From Verrucomicrobiota bacterium (lineage in GTDB: Bacteria > Verrucomicrobiota > Verrucomicrobiia > Verrucomicrobiales > Akkermansiaceae): DNA of 64,000 bases. Where the stretch lies: contig RDYP01000006.1 in assembly GCA_004293445.1 (NCBI GenBank), forward strand, positions 62,001-126,000, in the 5' to 3' direction. The notes beneath the pieces were generated by a model that had not been told where the DNA came from, ran no database searches, and was given only the letters and a program-made list of their open reading frames with translations. Both the position numbers and the translations under genes were made by a program. Shown one piece after another: positions 37,697 through 45,046 of the stretch (positions are counted from its first letter, which is position 1; every line of letters begins with the position of its first letter).

Positions 37697-39580
37697 ATGC
37701 GCCACCGCACCTCACCCGCCGACCTCGAAGGCCCACCACCCGGCCTCCCCCACATCATCGGCAACGAAGCTGCGGAACGCTTCTCGTTTTACGGCATGAA
37801 GGCCGTGCTCGCGGTCTTCATCACCGACTACCTCCACCTCATGGACCCAGCCGTCGGAAGCGCCATGAGCGAGGCCGCCGCCGCCGAAAAAGTCCACTTG
37901 TTCAACAGTGCCGTCTACGCCACCCCCCTCATCGGAGCTCTCCTTGCCGATCTATTCCTCGGCAAGTTCCGCGTCATCATCGCCCTCTCCATGGTTTACT
38001 GCGCCGGCCACGCTGCGCTCGCAGCGATGGGACTCTGCGGCTCCTCCCCACTGTGGCTGATCGCAGGACTCGCGCTCATCGCCCTAGGCTCCGGTGGCAT
38101 CAAACCCTGCGTCTCCGCCCACCTCGGCGACCAGTTCGGCACGCGCAATTCCCACCTCCTGCCAAAGCTCTTCAACGGCTTCTACTTCGCCATCAATTTC
38201 GGAGCCTTCGTCTCCACCCTCCTCACCCCCTGGCTGCTCGAATGGTACGGCCCCCACTGGGCCTTCGGCATCCCCGGCATCCTGATGGCCCTCGCCACCC
38301 TCATCTTCTGGCTCGGCCGCCACCGCTTCATCCATGTTCCCGCCGGCGGCAGACGCTTCATCCGGGAATGTTTCAGCCGCCAAGGCCTCACCGCCCTGCT
38401 CAAGCTCCTCCCACTCTACCTCTTCGTCGCCATCTTCTGGGCGCTCTTCGACCAGACCGGATCCACCTGGATCTTCCAGTCCCGCGAAATGGACCGCCAC
38501 TTCCTCGGCATCGAATGGCTACCCTCGCAAATCCAATCCCTGAATTCCGTCTTCGTTCTCACCTTCATCCCCCTCTTCGCCTACGTCGTCTACCCTCTGC
38601 TCGATCGACTCTGGCACCTCACCCCGCTCCGCAAAGTCGGCCTCGGACTCTTCATCATGGCGGCCTCCTTCGCCCTCGTCGGGGAAATCCAAAGCTGGAT
38701 TGACGACGGTGAGAAACCCTCCGTCTCCTGGCAAATCCTCGCCTTCGCCCTGCTCACCGCAGCCGAAGTCATGGTCTCCATTGTCGCGCTCGAATTCGCC
38801 TACACCCAAGCACCCAAGACGATGAAATCGCTCCTGATGTGCTACTACCTTGGAGCCGTCGCCCTGGGAAACTACCTCGTCGCCGAAGTGAACCACTTCA
38901 TCCAAATTCCCAGCGCCGCCGAAGAACAACTCGAACGCCAGCTCTCCGAACTCCCCTCCGACTGGCAGAGCTCTCCGCGCAACGTCATCCTCGCCGGCCA
39001 CGACGGAGTCAGCGGCCAAGGCGGAGACGACTTCATCGTCAGACTCGAAAATGGCCGCCGGACCGCGCTCGAAATCCCCGGCCAAATCCACTACCAAAAC
39101 GCAGCTCGCAAAATCACCGCAGCCGCCCGCGCCGCAGGCGATCGTCTCCCGCCCACAAACCGCTTCACCGATCTCGGCCAGGACCCTTGGGGCAATCCCC
39201 TCCGCTACGAAATTCTCAACTCAACCCGCTTCCGCATCATCAGCGACGGCCCCGACCGCCAATCCCACAGCCCCTGGGACCAAGGCATCCTCGTCGACAT
39301 CACCCACCCCGCCCCACCTGCAAAGGCATCATGGTTCGACCGCTTCCGCCCCGCGGAAACCTGGCTCAGCACCCGCAAACGCAAACTCGGCCTCCCCAGC
39401 CCGCCCGAAGCCACTACGACATCCTCCACCCGCTACGACATCACCCCCTTCTCCGGGGGCCAAACCAAACTTCGCGGTGCCGCCTACTTCCACTTCTTCA
39501 CTTGGCTCATGCTCGGCACCGCCGTCGCCTTCATCCCCTTCGCCCTCGCCTATCGGGCAAAAACTCACTTGCAGGACTAG
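37697..39580 (+). CDS. POT/PTR2-family proton-coupled transporter with GspG-like soluble insert
   Basis: 627 aa. The N-terminal half is a proton-dependent oligopeptide transporter: IGNEAAERFSFYGMKAVLAV carries the ExxERFxxY proton motif, followed by about ten helices with ATPLIGALLADLFLGKFRVI, GSGGIKPCVSAHLGDQF and FYFAINFGAFVSTLLTPWLL (PTR2 signature region). Residues about 405-560, before the last helix (HFFTWLMLGTAVAFIPFALA), form a soluble region. In it QNAARKITAAARAAGDRLPP, then DPWGNPLRYEI (496 onward), RFRIISDGPDRQ and PWDQGI resemble the C-terminal part of type II secretion pseudopilin GspG. Substrates are likely di- or tripeptides. The stop is four bases from the next gene. Confidence 0.85.
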   Translation: MRHRTSPADLEGPPPGLPHIIGNEAAERFSFYGMKAVLAVFITDYLHLMDPAVGSAMSEAAAAEKVHLFNSAVYATPLIGALLADLFLGKFRVIIALSMVYCAGHAALAAMGLCGSSPLWLIAGLALIALGSGGIKPCVSAHLGDQFGTRNSHLLPKLFNGFYFAINFGAFVSTLLTPWLLEWYGPHWAFGIPGILMALATLIFWLGRHRFIHVPAGGRRFIRECFSRQGLTALLKLLPLYLFVAIFWALFDQTGSTWIFQSREMDRHFLGIEWLPSQIQSLNSVFVLTFIPLFAYVVYPLLDRLWHLTPLRKVGLGLFIMAASFALVGEIQSWIDDGEKPSVSWQILAFALLTAAEVMVSIVALEFAYTQAPKTMKSLLMCYYLGAVALGNYLVAEVNHFIQIPSAAEEQLERQLSELPSDWQSSPRNVILAGHDGVSGQGGDDFIVRLENGRRTALEIPGQIHYQNAARKITAAARAAGDRLPPTNRFTDLGQDPWGNPLRYEILNSTRFRIISDGPDRQSHSPWDQGILVDITHPAPPAKASWFDRFRPAETWLSTRKRKLGLPSPPEATTTSSTRYDITPFSGGQTKLRGAAYFHFFTWLMLGTAVAFIPFALAYRAKTHLQD

Positions 39581-39584
39581 CCTC

Positions 39585-40409
39585 ATGCTCACCGATTCCC
39601 ATTGTCACCTCGCAAGCCATCGCTTCGATCCCTCCGAGATCCCAGTCCTCCTCGACCGCGCCCGACACGCAGGAATCTCCCGCATCGTCAGCCTCGCCAC
39701 CGACCTCGGAGACATCGATGCCAATCTCGCCATCGCCGACACCCACCCCGAAGTCTCCGTCTGCGTCGGCATCCACCCCTGCCACGTTCACGAAGCACCC
39801 GACAACGCTGTCGACCAGATCCGACCCCACCTTTCCGACCCGCGAATCTGTGGCATCGGCGAGACCGGACTCGACTACTTCCACCCCGCACCCGAGGGCT
39901 GGGACGAAGCCATCTTCCGCCAACGACAACGCGACTTCCTCGAAGCCCATTTCCAACTCGCCGCCCACTCCGGCCTCAACGTCGTCATCCACACCCGCGA
40001 CCAAAACGGCGACGCCTCCTTCCACGACGCCCTCGCCATCTACCGCCGCCACGCCTCCCACACCCGAGCCGTCTTCCACTGCTTCATCGGCAGCAGCGAA
40101 AACGCCCGGAAAGTCATCGAGCTCGGCGGACTCGTCTCATTCGGCGGAGTCACCACTTTCAAAAACGCCCGCGAAGTTCTCAACACCGCCACCACGCTCC
40201 CGGCCGGCACCTTCATGCTAGAGACCGACGCCCCCTACCTCGCCCCCGTCCCCCACCGCGGACAACGCAACGAACCCGCCCACGTCCACATCGTCGTCGA
40301 TCACCTCGCCGCAGCCCGTGGCGAAGACCCCGCAGAACTCGCCGCAATCACCAGCAGCACCGCCGCGAACTTTTTCCGCTTCACCCCACAGCACGGCACG
40401 ATCGCTTGA
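39585..40409 (+). CDS. tatD: TatD family metal-dependent DNase/hydrolase
   Basis: 274 aa TIM-barrel hydrolase. ATG at 39585 starts MLTDSHCHLASHRF, giving the first metal motif HCH. Further ligands: GETGLDYF (Glu), VVIHTRDQ (His), FHCFIGS (His) and LETDAPYLAPVPHRGQRNEP (Asp), all in family order. Such proteins are Mg-dependent 3'-5' exonucleases or D-aminoacyl-tRNA deacylases. Only four bases separate it from the POT gene, so it is probably co-transcribed. Confidence 0.92.
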   Translation: MLTDSHCHLASHRFDPSEIPVLLDRARHAGISRIVSLATDLGDIDANLAIADTHPEVSVCVGIHPCHVHEAPDNAVDQIRPHLSDPRICGIGETGLDYFHPAPEGWDEAIFRQRQRDFLEAHFQLAAHSGLNVVIHTRDQNGDASFHDALAIYRRHASHTRAVFHCFIGSSENARKVIELGGLVSFGGVTTFKNAREVLNTATTLPAGTFMLETDAPYLAPVPHRGQRNEPAHVHIVVDHLAAARGEDPAELAAITSSTAANFFRFTPQHGTIA

Positions 40410-40499
40410 ACAAAGCGAGGCACCCGCCTCGTTTCCTAACCGTCGTGTCGAAGCTTCCCAAACCAAGCCACGCCTGATAACTACCCGCACACCAAATCC

Positions 40500-41105
40500 A
40501 TGAGCCACTCACGTTACCTTCTCCTCGCCGCCACCTTCTCCCTCGCCTCCTGTTCGCTGTTCAACAAGGGCGGCGAAAACTACGACACCGTCGACGGCGG
40601 TATCGATGCCGCCTACGACACATCCAATCCTTACGGCGTACCCGACGAAGGTTCCGCGGACGCCGTTCCCTATCAGCCGATCAATCCGCCCGCAGACAAC
40701 CCGACCTACGCCCCCGCTGCTTACGAAGACAGCACCGCGATGCCGGAAATTTCCGACGCCGGCCCCGAGTCGATTCCCGCCCCTTCCAGCACCCGCCACA
40801 CCGTGGTCAAAGGCGACACCCTGGGCGGCATTGCCCGCCGATACGGCAGCAGCGCCTCAGCCATCAAGCAAGCGAACGGCATGACGAGCGACACCGTAGT
40901 CCTCGGCAAAACCCTCTCCATCCCCGGATCCTCCGGCCCCATTTCGCGCCCCGCCAGCAGCGGCGGAAAAACCCACACCGTCGTCCGCGGCGACACCCTC
41001 GGCCGCATCGCCGCACGCCACGGAACCACCGTCGCCGCGATCAAAAGAGCGAACGGCATGAAGTCCGATACCGTGATCCTTGGTGCCAAGCTCCGCATTC
41101 CCTGA
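40500..41105 (+). CDS. Lipoprotein with two LysM domains
   Basis: 201 aa. MSHSRYLLLAATFSLASC is a lipoprotein signal (lipobox LASC, Cys18). A low-complexity linker rich in D, P, Y and A (about 20-95) is followed by two LysM repeats: RHTVVKGDTLGGIARRYGSS to TVVLGKTLSIP and KTHTVVRGDTLGRIAARHGT to TVILGAKLRIP. LysM binds peptidoglycan, so an outer-membrane-anchored cell-wall-binding protein is likely. There is no catalytic peptidase or lysozyme domain. The next gene starts 8 bases later. Confidence 0.88.
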   Translation: MSHSRYLLLAATFSLASCSLFNKGGENYDTVDGGIDAAYDTSNPYGVPDEGSADAVPYQPINPPADNPTYAPAAYEDSTAMPEISDAGPESIPAPSSTRHTVVKGDTLGGIARRYGSSASAIKQANGMTSDTVVLGKTLSIPGSSGPISRPASSGGKTHTVVRGDTLGRIAARHGTTVAAIKRANGMKSDTVILGAKLRIP

Positions 41106-41112
41106 CCGCCCC

Positions 41113-42084
41113 GTGCCTCACTCCTCCCGCTTCGCTTCGCTCGCGCCGCTCCTTCTTGCGGCCTGCTGCCTTGCGCAGGAAACGAAGCCGGAAACCGCAC
41201 CCGAGGACAGCGCGTCACCAAGGCGCGCCGCCCTCGAACAAATGCTCGAAGAACGCGGCTCTCCCAACGATTTCGAAGCCTCCGTCAAACGAGCTCGCAG
41301 CCTCGGCGTCTCGGAACAAGCCGTGCTGGAGGCACGATTTCTCTATCAGGTCGATCGAGGCGACGACGATGGGCTCGTCGCAATGCTTCCCGATTTCCTC
41401 GCACGGCGGGATCGCTTCCAACCCGAGGATTCCGAAATTTTCGCCGTACGCGAAGATTGGCTCGCTGTGGTCGAATACGTCCAAGCACTCGCCGCGCTGA
41501 AAAAAAAGGACCACGACGCTTTCAAAAAGCACATCACGGAAGCCTTCTGGCTCAGCCCCCGTCAGGGCAATGCTTTCGCGCCACACATCGACCGCCTGCG
41601 TCTCGATGAAGCGATGCGCGATATCCGCATCGATCCCAAGACACGCCTCGAAGCACTCGACGCTAAAGAACCCGTCGAACTCGCCGGATTGATGAAGGAA
41701 CGGAAAGCCCTCCTTCTCCACTTCTGGTCCCCGTGGAGTCGTGAATGCGAGGACAGCTTGCCCGACTTCAAGGCGGTCGCACTCGAACTCCAACGCCATC
41801 AGATCGCCGTTGCATCCATGCTGGCAGAGAGCGAACCCGAAGCGCGCAAGGACGCACGGGAACTCATCGCCACCCTCGGCACACCGCCACCAGGAGCCTG
41901 GCTTATCGATGAGGGACAGCACTCGCCGAGCCGCATGCTTCGGATCCAAAACCTTCCCACCATGGTTCTCTTGTCCACGGAAGGCCGGGTGCTCTTCAAT
42001 GGACATCCTTCGGAAGAACGACTCTGGCAGGAACTCGCCAAGCTCGCTCCGGACATCGCCCGGCCACCTCTTCGCAAAGAGTGA
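41113..42084 (+). CDS. Thioredoxin-like (TlpA-type) lipoprotein lacking the CxxC motif
   Basis: 323 aa from a GTG at 41113, which puts a lipobox (APLLLAACC) in the right place; an ATG at 41080 would overlap the LysM gene. Residues about 30-195 are helical with TPR-like character (DDDGLVAMLPDFLARRDRFQ; LAVVEYVQALAALKKKDHDA). The C-terminal thioredoxin fold is seen in KALLLHFWSPWSRECEDSLP: the usual W-C-x-x-C is W-S-R-E-C, so the first cysteine is Ser. LPTMVLLSTEGRVLFNGHPS carries the cis-proline. Probably not a disulfide oxidoreductase of standard type; a single-Cys or binding function is possible. Tightly linked to the LysM lipoprotein gene. Confidence 0.78.
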   Translation: MPHSSRFASLAPLLLAACCLAQETKPETAPEDSASPRRAALEQMLEERGSPNDFEASVKRARSLGVSEQAVLEARFLYQVDRGDDDGLVAMLPDFLARRDRFQPEDSEIFAVREDWLAVVEYVQALAALKKKDHDAFKKHITEAFWLSPRQGNAFAPHIDRLRLDEAMRDIRIDPKTRLEALDAKEPVELAGLMKERKALLLHFWSPWSRECEDSLPDFKAVALELQRHQIAVASMLAESEPEARKDARELIATLGTPPPGAWLIDEGQHSPSRMLRIQNLPTMVLLSTEGRVLFNGHPSEERLWQELAKLAPDIARPPLRKE

Positions 42085-42086
42085 GA

Positions 42087-42122
42087 TATCGATGACTACG
42101 ATAATTATCGTAGTCATCGATA
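42087..42122. promoter_or_regulatory. Perfect 36-bp palindrome, candidate BlaI-type operator
   Basis: The left arm TATCGATGACTACGATAA (42087-42104) is followed by its exact reverse complement. The central part ACTACGATAATTATCGTAGT resembles BlaI/MecI/CopY operators (ACTACA-n-TGTAGT type). It begins two bases after the stop codon of the thioredoxin-like gene and lies 115 bases before the BlaI-like gene. A T run (42141-42148) follows 19 bases downstream, so a terminator role for the upstream gene is an alternative. Confidence 0.5.
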
Positions 42123-42237
42123 CCCTCCCCGCGGACATCGTTTTTTTTATTTAAGGTTTCATGAAAATCGCCGGGTTTGAACTTGACGTTATTCCGAACG
42201 ACTCGCTTCATGGTGACATCAATCCGCCGATTATCTC

Positions 42238-43134
42238 ATGGCACGCGTCACTCATCCTTCCAATTTAGAACTGCAGGCGCTTTCGGTATTGTGGCACGAG
42301 GGCCCATCTACGGTGGGCACAGTACTTGAGAAGCTGCCCGACGGGAAGGATCGCGCCTACACCACGGTGCTGTCGGTGCTCCAGAGCTTGGAGCGCAAGA
42401 AACTGGTGAAGCGGGCCCGCGACGGCCGCGCCCATCTCTACGAGGCGTCCTTCTCGAAAGACGCCGTGGTCCTCCGCGCTTCGCGCGAGTTCCTCACCAA
42501 TGCTTTCGGGGGTCGTCTCGGTGAGGCGATCCTCGCACTCCTCTCCGCTGGCACGTTAACGCCAGATGAGAAAACCAACATCGAACGCGAACTCAAACGA
42601 CACAAAGCGATGGCTGCAAAAAAAACAGCAAAGAAGGCCGCGGCCAAAACCGCGAAGAAAGTCGCCAAGAAAGCCCCGGCCGCCAAGGCCCCGGTGACCA
42701 AGGTGGCAAAGAAGGCGCCGGCAAAGAAGGCCGCCGCCAAAAAAGCACCTGCCAAGAAAGCGCCCGCTAAAAAGGCCGCTGCCAAGGTAGCCAAGAAGGC
42801 GACGAAAAAGGTCGCTGCAAAACCGGCTGCGAAGCCCGCCAAAAAAGCAACCAAGAAGGCCTCGAAGTCTGCCAAAAAGGCAGCCAAGAAGGTCGCCAAG
42901 AAGACCGTCGTCAAAAAAGCCGCTCCTGCCAAAAAGGCCGCGGTGAAGAAGGCCGCTCCCGCCAAAAAAGCTCCGGCAAAGAAAGCCGCTCCCGCGAAGA
43001 AGGCGGCAGTGAAAAAGGCCGCTCCCGCCAAAAAGGCCGCAGTGAAGAAAGCGGCACCCGCCAAGAAGGCCGCTCCTGCTAAAAAGGCCGCTCCCGCGAA
43101 GAAGGCCGCGAAAAAAGCTGCCAAGAAGGCCTGA
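42238..43134 (+). CDS. BlaI/MecI-type repressor fused to a histone H1-like Lys/Ala/Pro tail
   Basis: 298 aa. Residues 1-118 form a winged helix of the BlaI/MecI/CopY family: LELQALSVLWHEGPSTVGTV, DRAYTTVLSVLQSLERKKLV (recognition helix with YTTV and L-x-x-L-x-x-K) and HLYEASFSKDAVVLRASREF. From about 122 to the end the chain consists nearly only of K, A, P, V and T in AAKK, PAKKA and AVKKA units, as in bacterial H1-like proteins (HctA/AlgP type). The tail should bind DNA nonspecifically. There is no BlaR/MecR gene nearby. A perfect palindrome upstream is a candidate site for autoregulation. A strong terminator follows. Confidence 0.85.
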   Translation: MARVTHPSNLELQALSVLWHEGPSTVGTVLEKLPDGKDRAYTTVLSVLQSLERKKLVKRARDGRAHLYEASFSKDAVVLRASREFLTNAFGGRLGEAILALLSAGTLTPDEKTNIERELKRHKAMAAKKTAKKAAAKTAKKVAKKAPAAKAPVTKVAKKAPAKKAAAKKAPAKKAPAKKAAAKVAKKATKKVAAKPAAKPAKKATKKASKSAKKAAKKVAKKTVVKKAAPAKKAAVKKAAPAKKAPAKKAAPAKKAAVKKAAPAKKAAVKKAAPAKKAAPAKKAAPAKKAAKKAAKKA

Positions 43135-43203
43135 TGACGATGGTGCGGCCTCTTCCTCCGCCAAGTGCGAAAGAGAGTGCCCACCAGATCGCGTCCCTCA
43201 AAC

Positions 43204-43235
43204 GGCGGGGAGCTTCGGCTCCCCGCCATTTTTTT
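43204..43235 (+). terminator. Terminator of the BlaI-H1 fusion gene
   Basis: GGCGGGGAGC (43204-43213), TTCG loop, GCTCCCCGCC (43218-43227), one A, then seven T residues. A perfect 10-bp stem with a stable TTCG tetraloop. Confidence 0.96.
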
Positions 43236-43329
43236 CGCCCACTCCAAGCAAAGTCGCACTGCTTCCTTAAAAAAGGGATTGCATCCCCCCAACCCTCCAC
43301 CCATTCTCCCGGCCCCGTCCGGGGCACTC

Positions 43330-43404
43330 GCGCGGTTAGCTCAGTGGTAGAGCACCTCCCTGACACGGAGGGGGTCACTGGTTCGAACCCAGTATCGCGC
43401 ACCA
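43330..43404 (+). tRNA. tRNA-Val (anticodon GAC)
   Basis: 75 bases with encoded CCA. Acceptor stem GCGCGGT pairs with ATCGCGC; D-loop TTAGCTCAGTGGTAGAGC; anticodon stem CCTCC/GGAGG with loop CTGACAC, anticodon GAC at 43362-43364, reading GTC/GTT (Val); T arm CTGGTTCGAACCCAG; discriminator A and CCA at 43401-43404. Confidence 0.97.
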
Positions 43405-43417
43405 TTCTTTTCGCCCC

Positions 43418-44281
43418 GTGATCCCTGCGATCGATACTTCTCCCGAACGTCTCGCAGTTCTTTTGAGGCTACTCGACGATGAATCGCCTCCGGTTCGCAC
43501 ATCGGTTCAACAGGCCCTCACCGCCTTCGGGGGCGACGTCAGCGAACTACTCGGTGAACTGGAGATCCATCTCGACGAAGCGGATCTGGAACTTCTCTCG
43601 CTGCTGCTCCTGCCCGCACGCCGCGACCGACTTCGGAAGGAGTGGATTGTCCCAGCCGCCGGCGCGGCTGCGGTGGACGAAGATTGGGAACAGCTCGAAG
43701 CCCTCCTGAGGTCCTTGTCCGACTATCTTCACGACGGTGTCACTCTTCGGCAGACACTCGGCGACGCACTGGATCTCCTGGCCGAGGAATTCGAAGAAGT
43801 CGCCTCCACAGAAGGCGCCGCCGGACTCAATCGTGCGCTTTTCGAAAGCGGACGCTTTCAAGCGAACCACGACGAAGAGGACGATCCCGAAAACTACGAT
43901 CTCGCCCAGGTCCTCGCTGGGCGTCCCTCCAATGCCATCGGACTGGGCCTGATCTTCCTCCTCCTCGCTCGCCGACTCGACCTGGACGCCGAGGGTCTGA
44001 ATTTGCCGAAATCCTTCCTCTGCCGCTTCTACGAGGGAGGCGCAGCCGTGCTCACCGAGCCATCGATGAAAGGCCGCCAAGTGCTACCCGAAGATCTCGC
44101 CTACCGGATCCGCCGCTATCCGCGCGAAGTCCAGGCTCTCGCCGCACGTCCCGTCACGCCCGGCGAACTACTGGTCCGTGTGATCGAGGAACTCGCCACA
44201 TCCTGGTCCGTGAGAGGGGAGACCGCAGACGCGGAACTGATGGAAGAACTGCTCTCGACTCTGGTAAAAGGGCCATTCTAA
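43418..44281 (+). CDS. SirB1/transglutaminase-like (Transglut_core2) protein
   Basis: 287 aa from GTG at 43418, 13 bases after the tRNA. The N-terminal 70 residues contain HEAT-like helices (RLAVLLRLLDDESPPVRTSV then QQALTAFG). From about 90 to 240 the pattern is that of SirB1_N/Transglut_core2: SDYLHDGVTLRQTLGDALDL, FEEVAS, NYDLAQVLAGRPSNAIGLGL, IFLLLARRLDLDAEGLNLPK and SFLCRFYEGG. The catalytic Cys/His of true transglutaminases are not evident (Ile/Gly where Cys might sit), as in SirB1. Function unknown. Convergent with the regulator gene. Confidence 0.75.
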   Translation: MIPAIDTSPERLAVLLRLLDDESPPVRTSVQQALTAFGGDVSELLGELEIHLDEADLELLSLLLLPARRDRLRKEWIVPAAGAAAVDEDWEQLEALLRSLSDYLHDGVTLRQTLGDALDLLAEEFEEVASTEGAAGLNRALFESGRFQANHDEEDDPENYDLAQVLAGRPSNAIGLGLIFLLLARRLDLDAEGLNLPKSFLCRFYEGGAAVLTEPSMKGRQVLPEDLAYRIRRYPREVQALAARPVTPGELLVRVIEELATSWSVRGETADAELMEELLSTLVKGPF

Positions 44282-44298
44282 CCCATTCAGTTCATCCC

Positions 44299-44970
44299 TC
44301 AGCCACCGTCGCGCACCCCCAGGGTCGCCACCTCGTAATCGATCCTTGCGGGCCCGCCACGACCGCCGGGGATTTCCCTCCGAACGATGCGACTCCCGAG
44401 AAGATCCTCCATCATCCGCAGTTCCAAATTCACCGCACCCGGATACACCGCGAAGACCGCTTGCAAAGGATGATGGTATTCCTCGATCCGAAAACCCCGG
44501 GCGGCATCGTACTTGCATCGACCGAAGCATCCTTCCTTTTCACGCAGGGACGACAACAAGGTGGCGCGCTCCACCAGCGACTTCGCCTTGATCAACTTCG
44601 GCATCCATCGTTCACGCAAGCGCTCGAAGTAATTCAAGAGCATGCGCTCCGGTGCGGTCTCGCCAAACAAGACGCGTGCCGCCTCCAACAAATCCAGTGA
44701 AAGCGACACTCCCGCCTGCGGGAAAACGGCATCCGCTTTCGCGGTCAGCCGATACATGATTTCCGGCCGTCCCACTTCCTGCCGAGGCAGACGCCAGCGT
44801 TCGAGATAACCAAGCGCCACCAGCTTGTCGCACTGGTCCTTCATCCCCATGTAGCTGGTTTCGAGACGACGACTCAATTCCGGCACGGGCAAGCCGCCCG
44901 ACAATTTCAATTCATCGAGAATCTTCACCCATCCCTCTTTCACCAAATCGCGGAATCCCGGCAGGAACAT
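44299..44970 (-). CDS. Winged-helix transcriptional regulator (COG2345/SufR-like)
   Basis: 223 aa. The N-terminal winged helix covers WVKILDELKLSGGLPVPELS, then RRLETSYMGMKDQCDKLVAL, GYLERWRLPRQEVGRPEIMY and RLTAKADAVF, a DeoR/ArsR-like layout with GRP-x-x-x-Y-x-L-T as in the SufR/COG2345 group. The C-terminal part (LLNYFERLRERWMPKLIKAK onward) corresponds to the effector half. It has Cys residues in GCFGRCKY, though not the complete C-x12-C-x13-C-type set of SufR, and YHHPLQAVFAVYPGAVNLEL in the segment where the others lie. Fe-S sensing is therefore uncertain. It faces the SirB1-like gene. Confidence 0.7.
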   Translation of the reverse strand: MFLPGFRDLVKEGWVKILDELKLSGGLPVPELSRRLETSYMGMKDQCDKLVALGYLERWRLPRQEVGRPEIMYRLTAKADAVFPQAGVSLSLDLLEAARVLFGETAPERMLLNYFERLRERWMPKLIKAKSLVERATLLSSLREKEGCFGRCKYDAARGFRIEEYHHPLQAVFAVYPGAVNLELRMMEDLLGSRIVRREIPGGRGGPARIDYEVATLGVRDGG

Positions 44971-45046
44971 GCTTCAAATTCCCCGCATCCCACCCGTCGG
45001 ATCAATGGAAATCCCAAGCATCCTTTCCCAAAAATCCCGCCCACCT

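Noticed and set aside
42438-43304. Minus-strand open frames full of Ala/Phe or Gly/Leu repeats
   Set aside because: Mirror of the Lys/Ala codons of the BlaI-H1 tail; low-complexity artefact.
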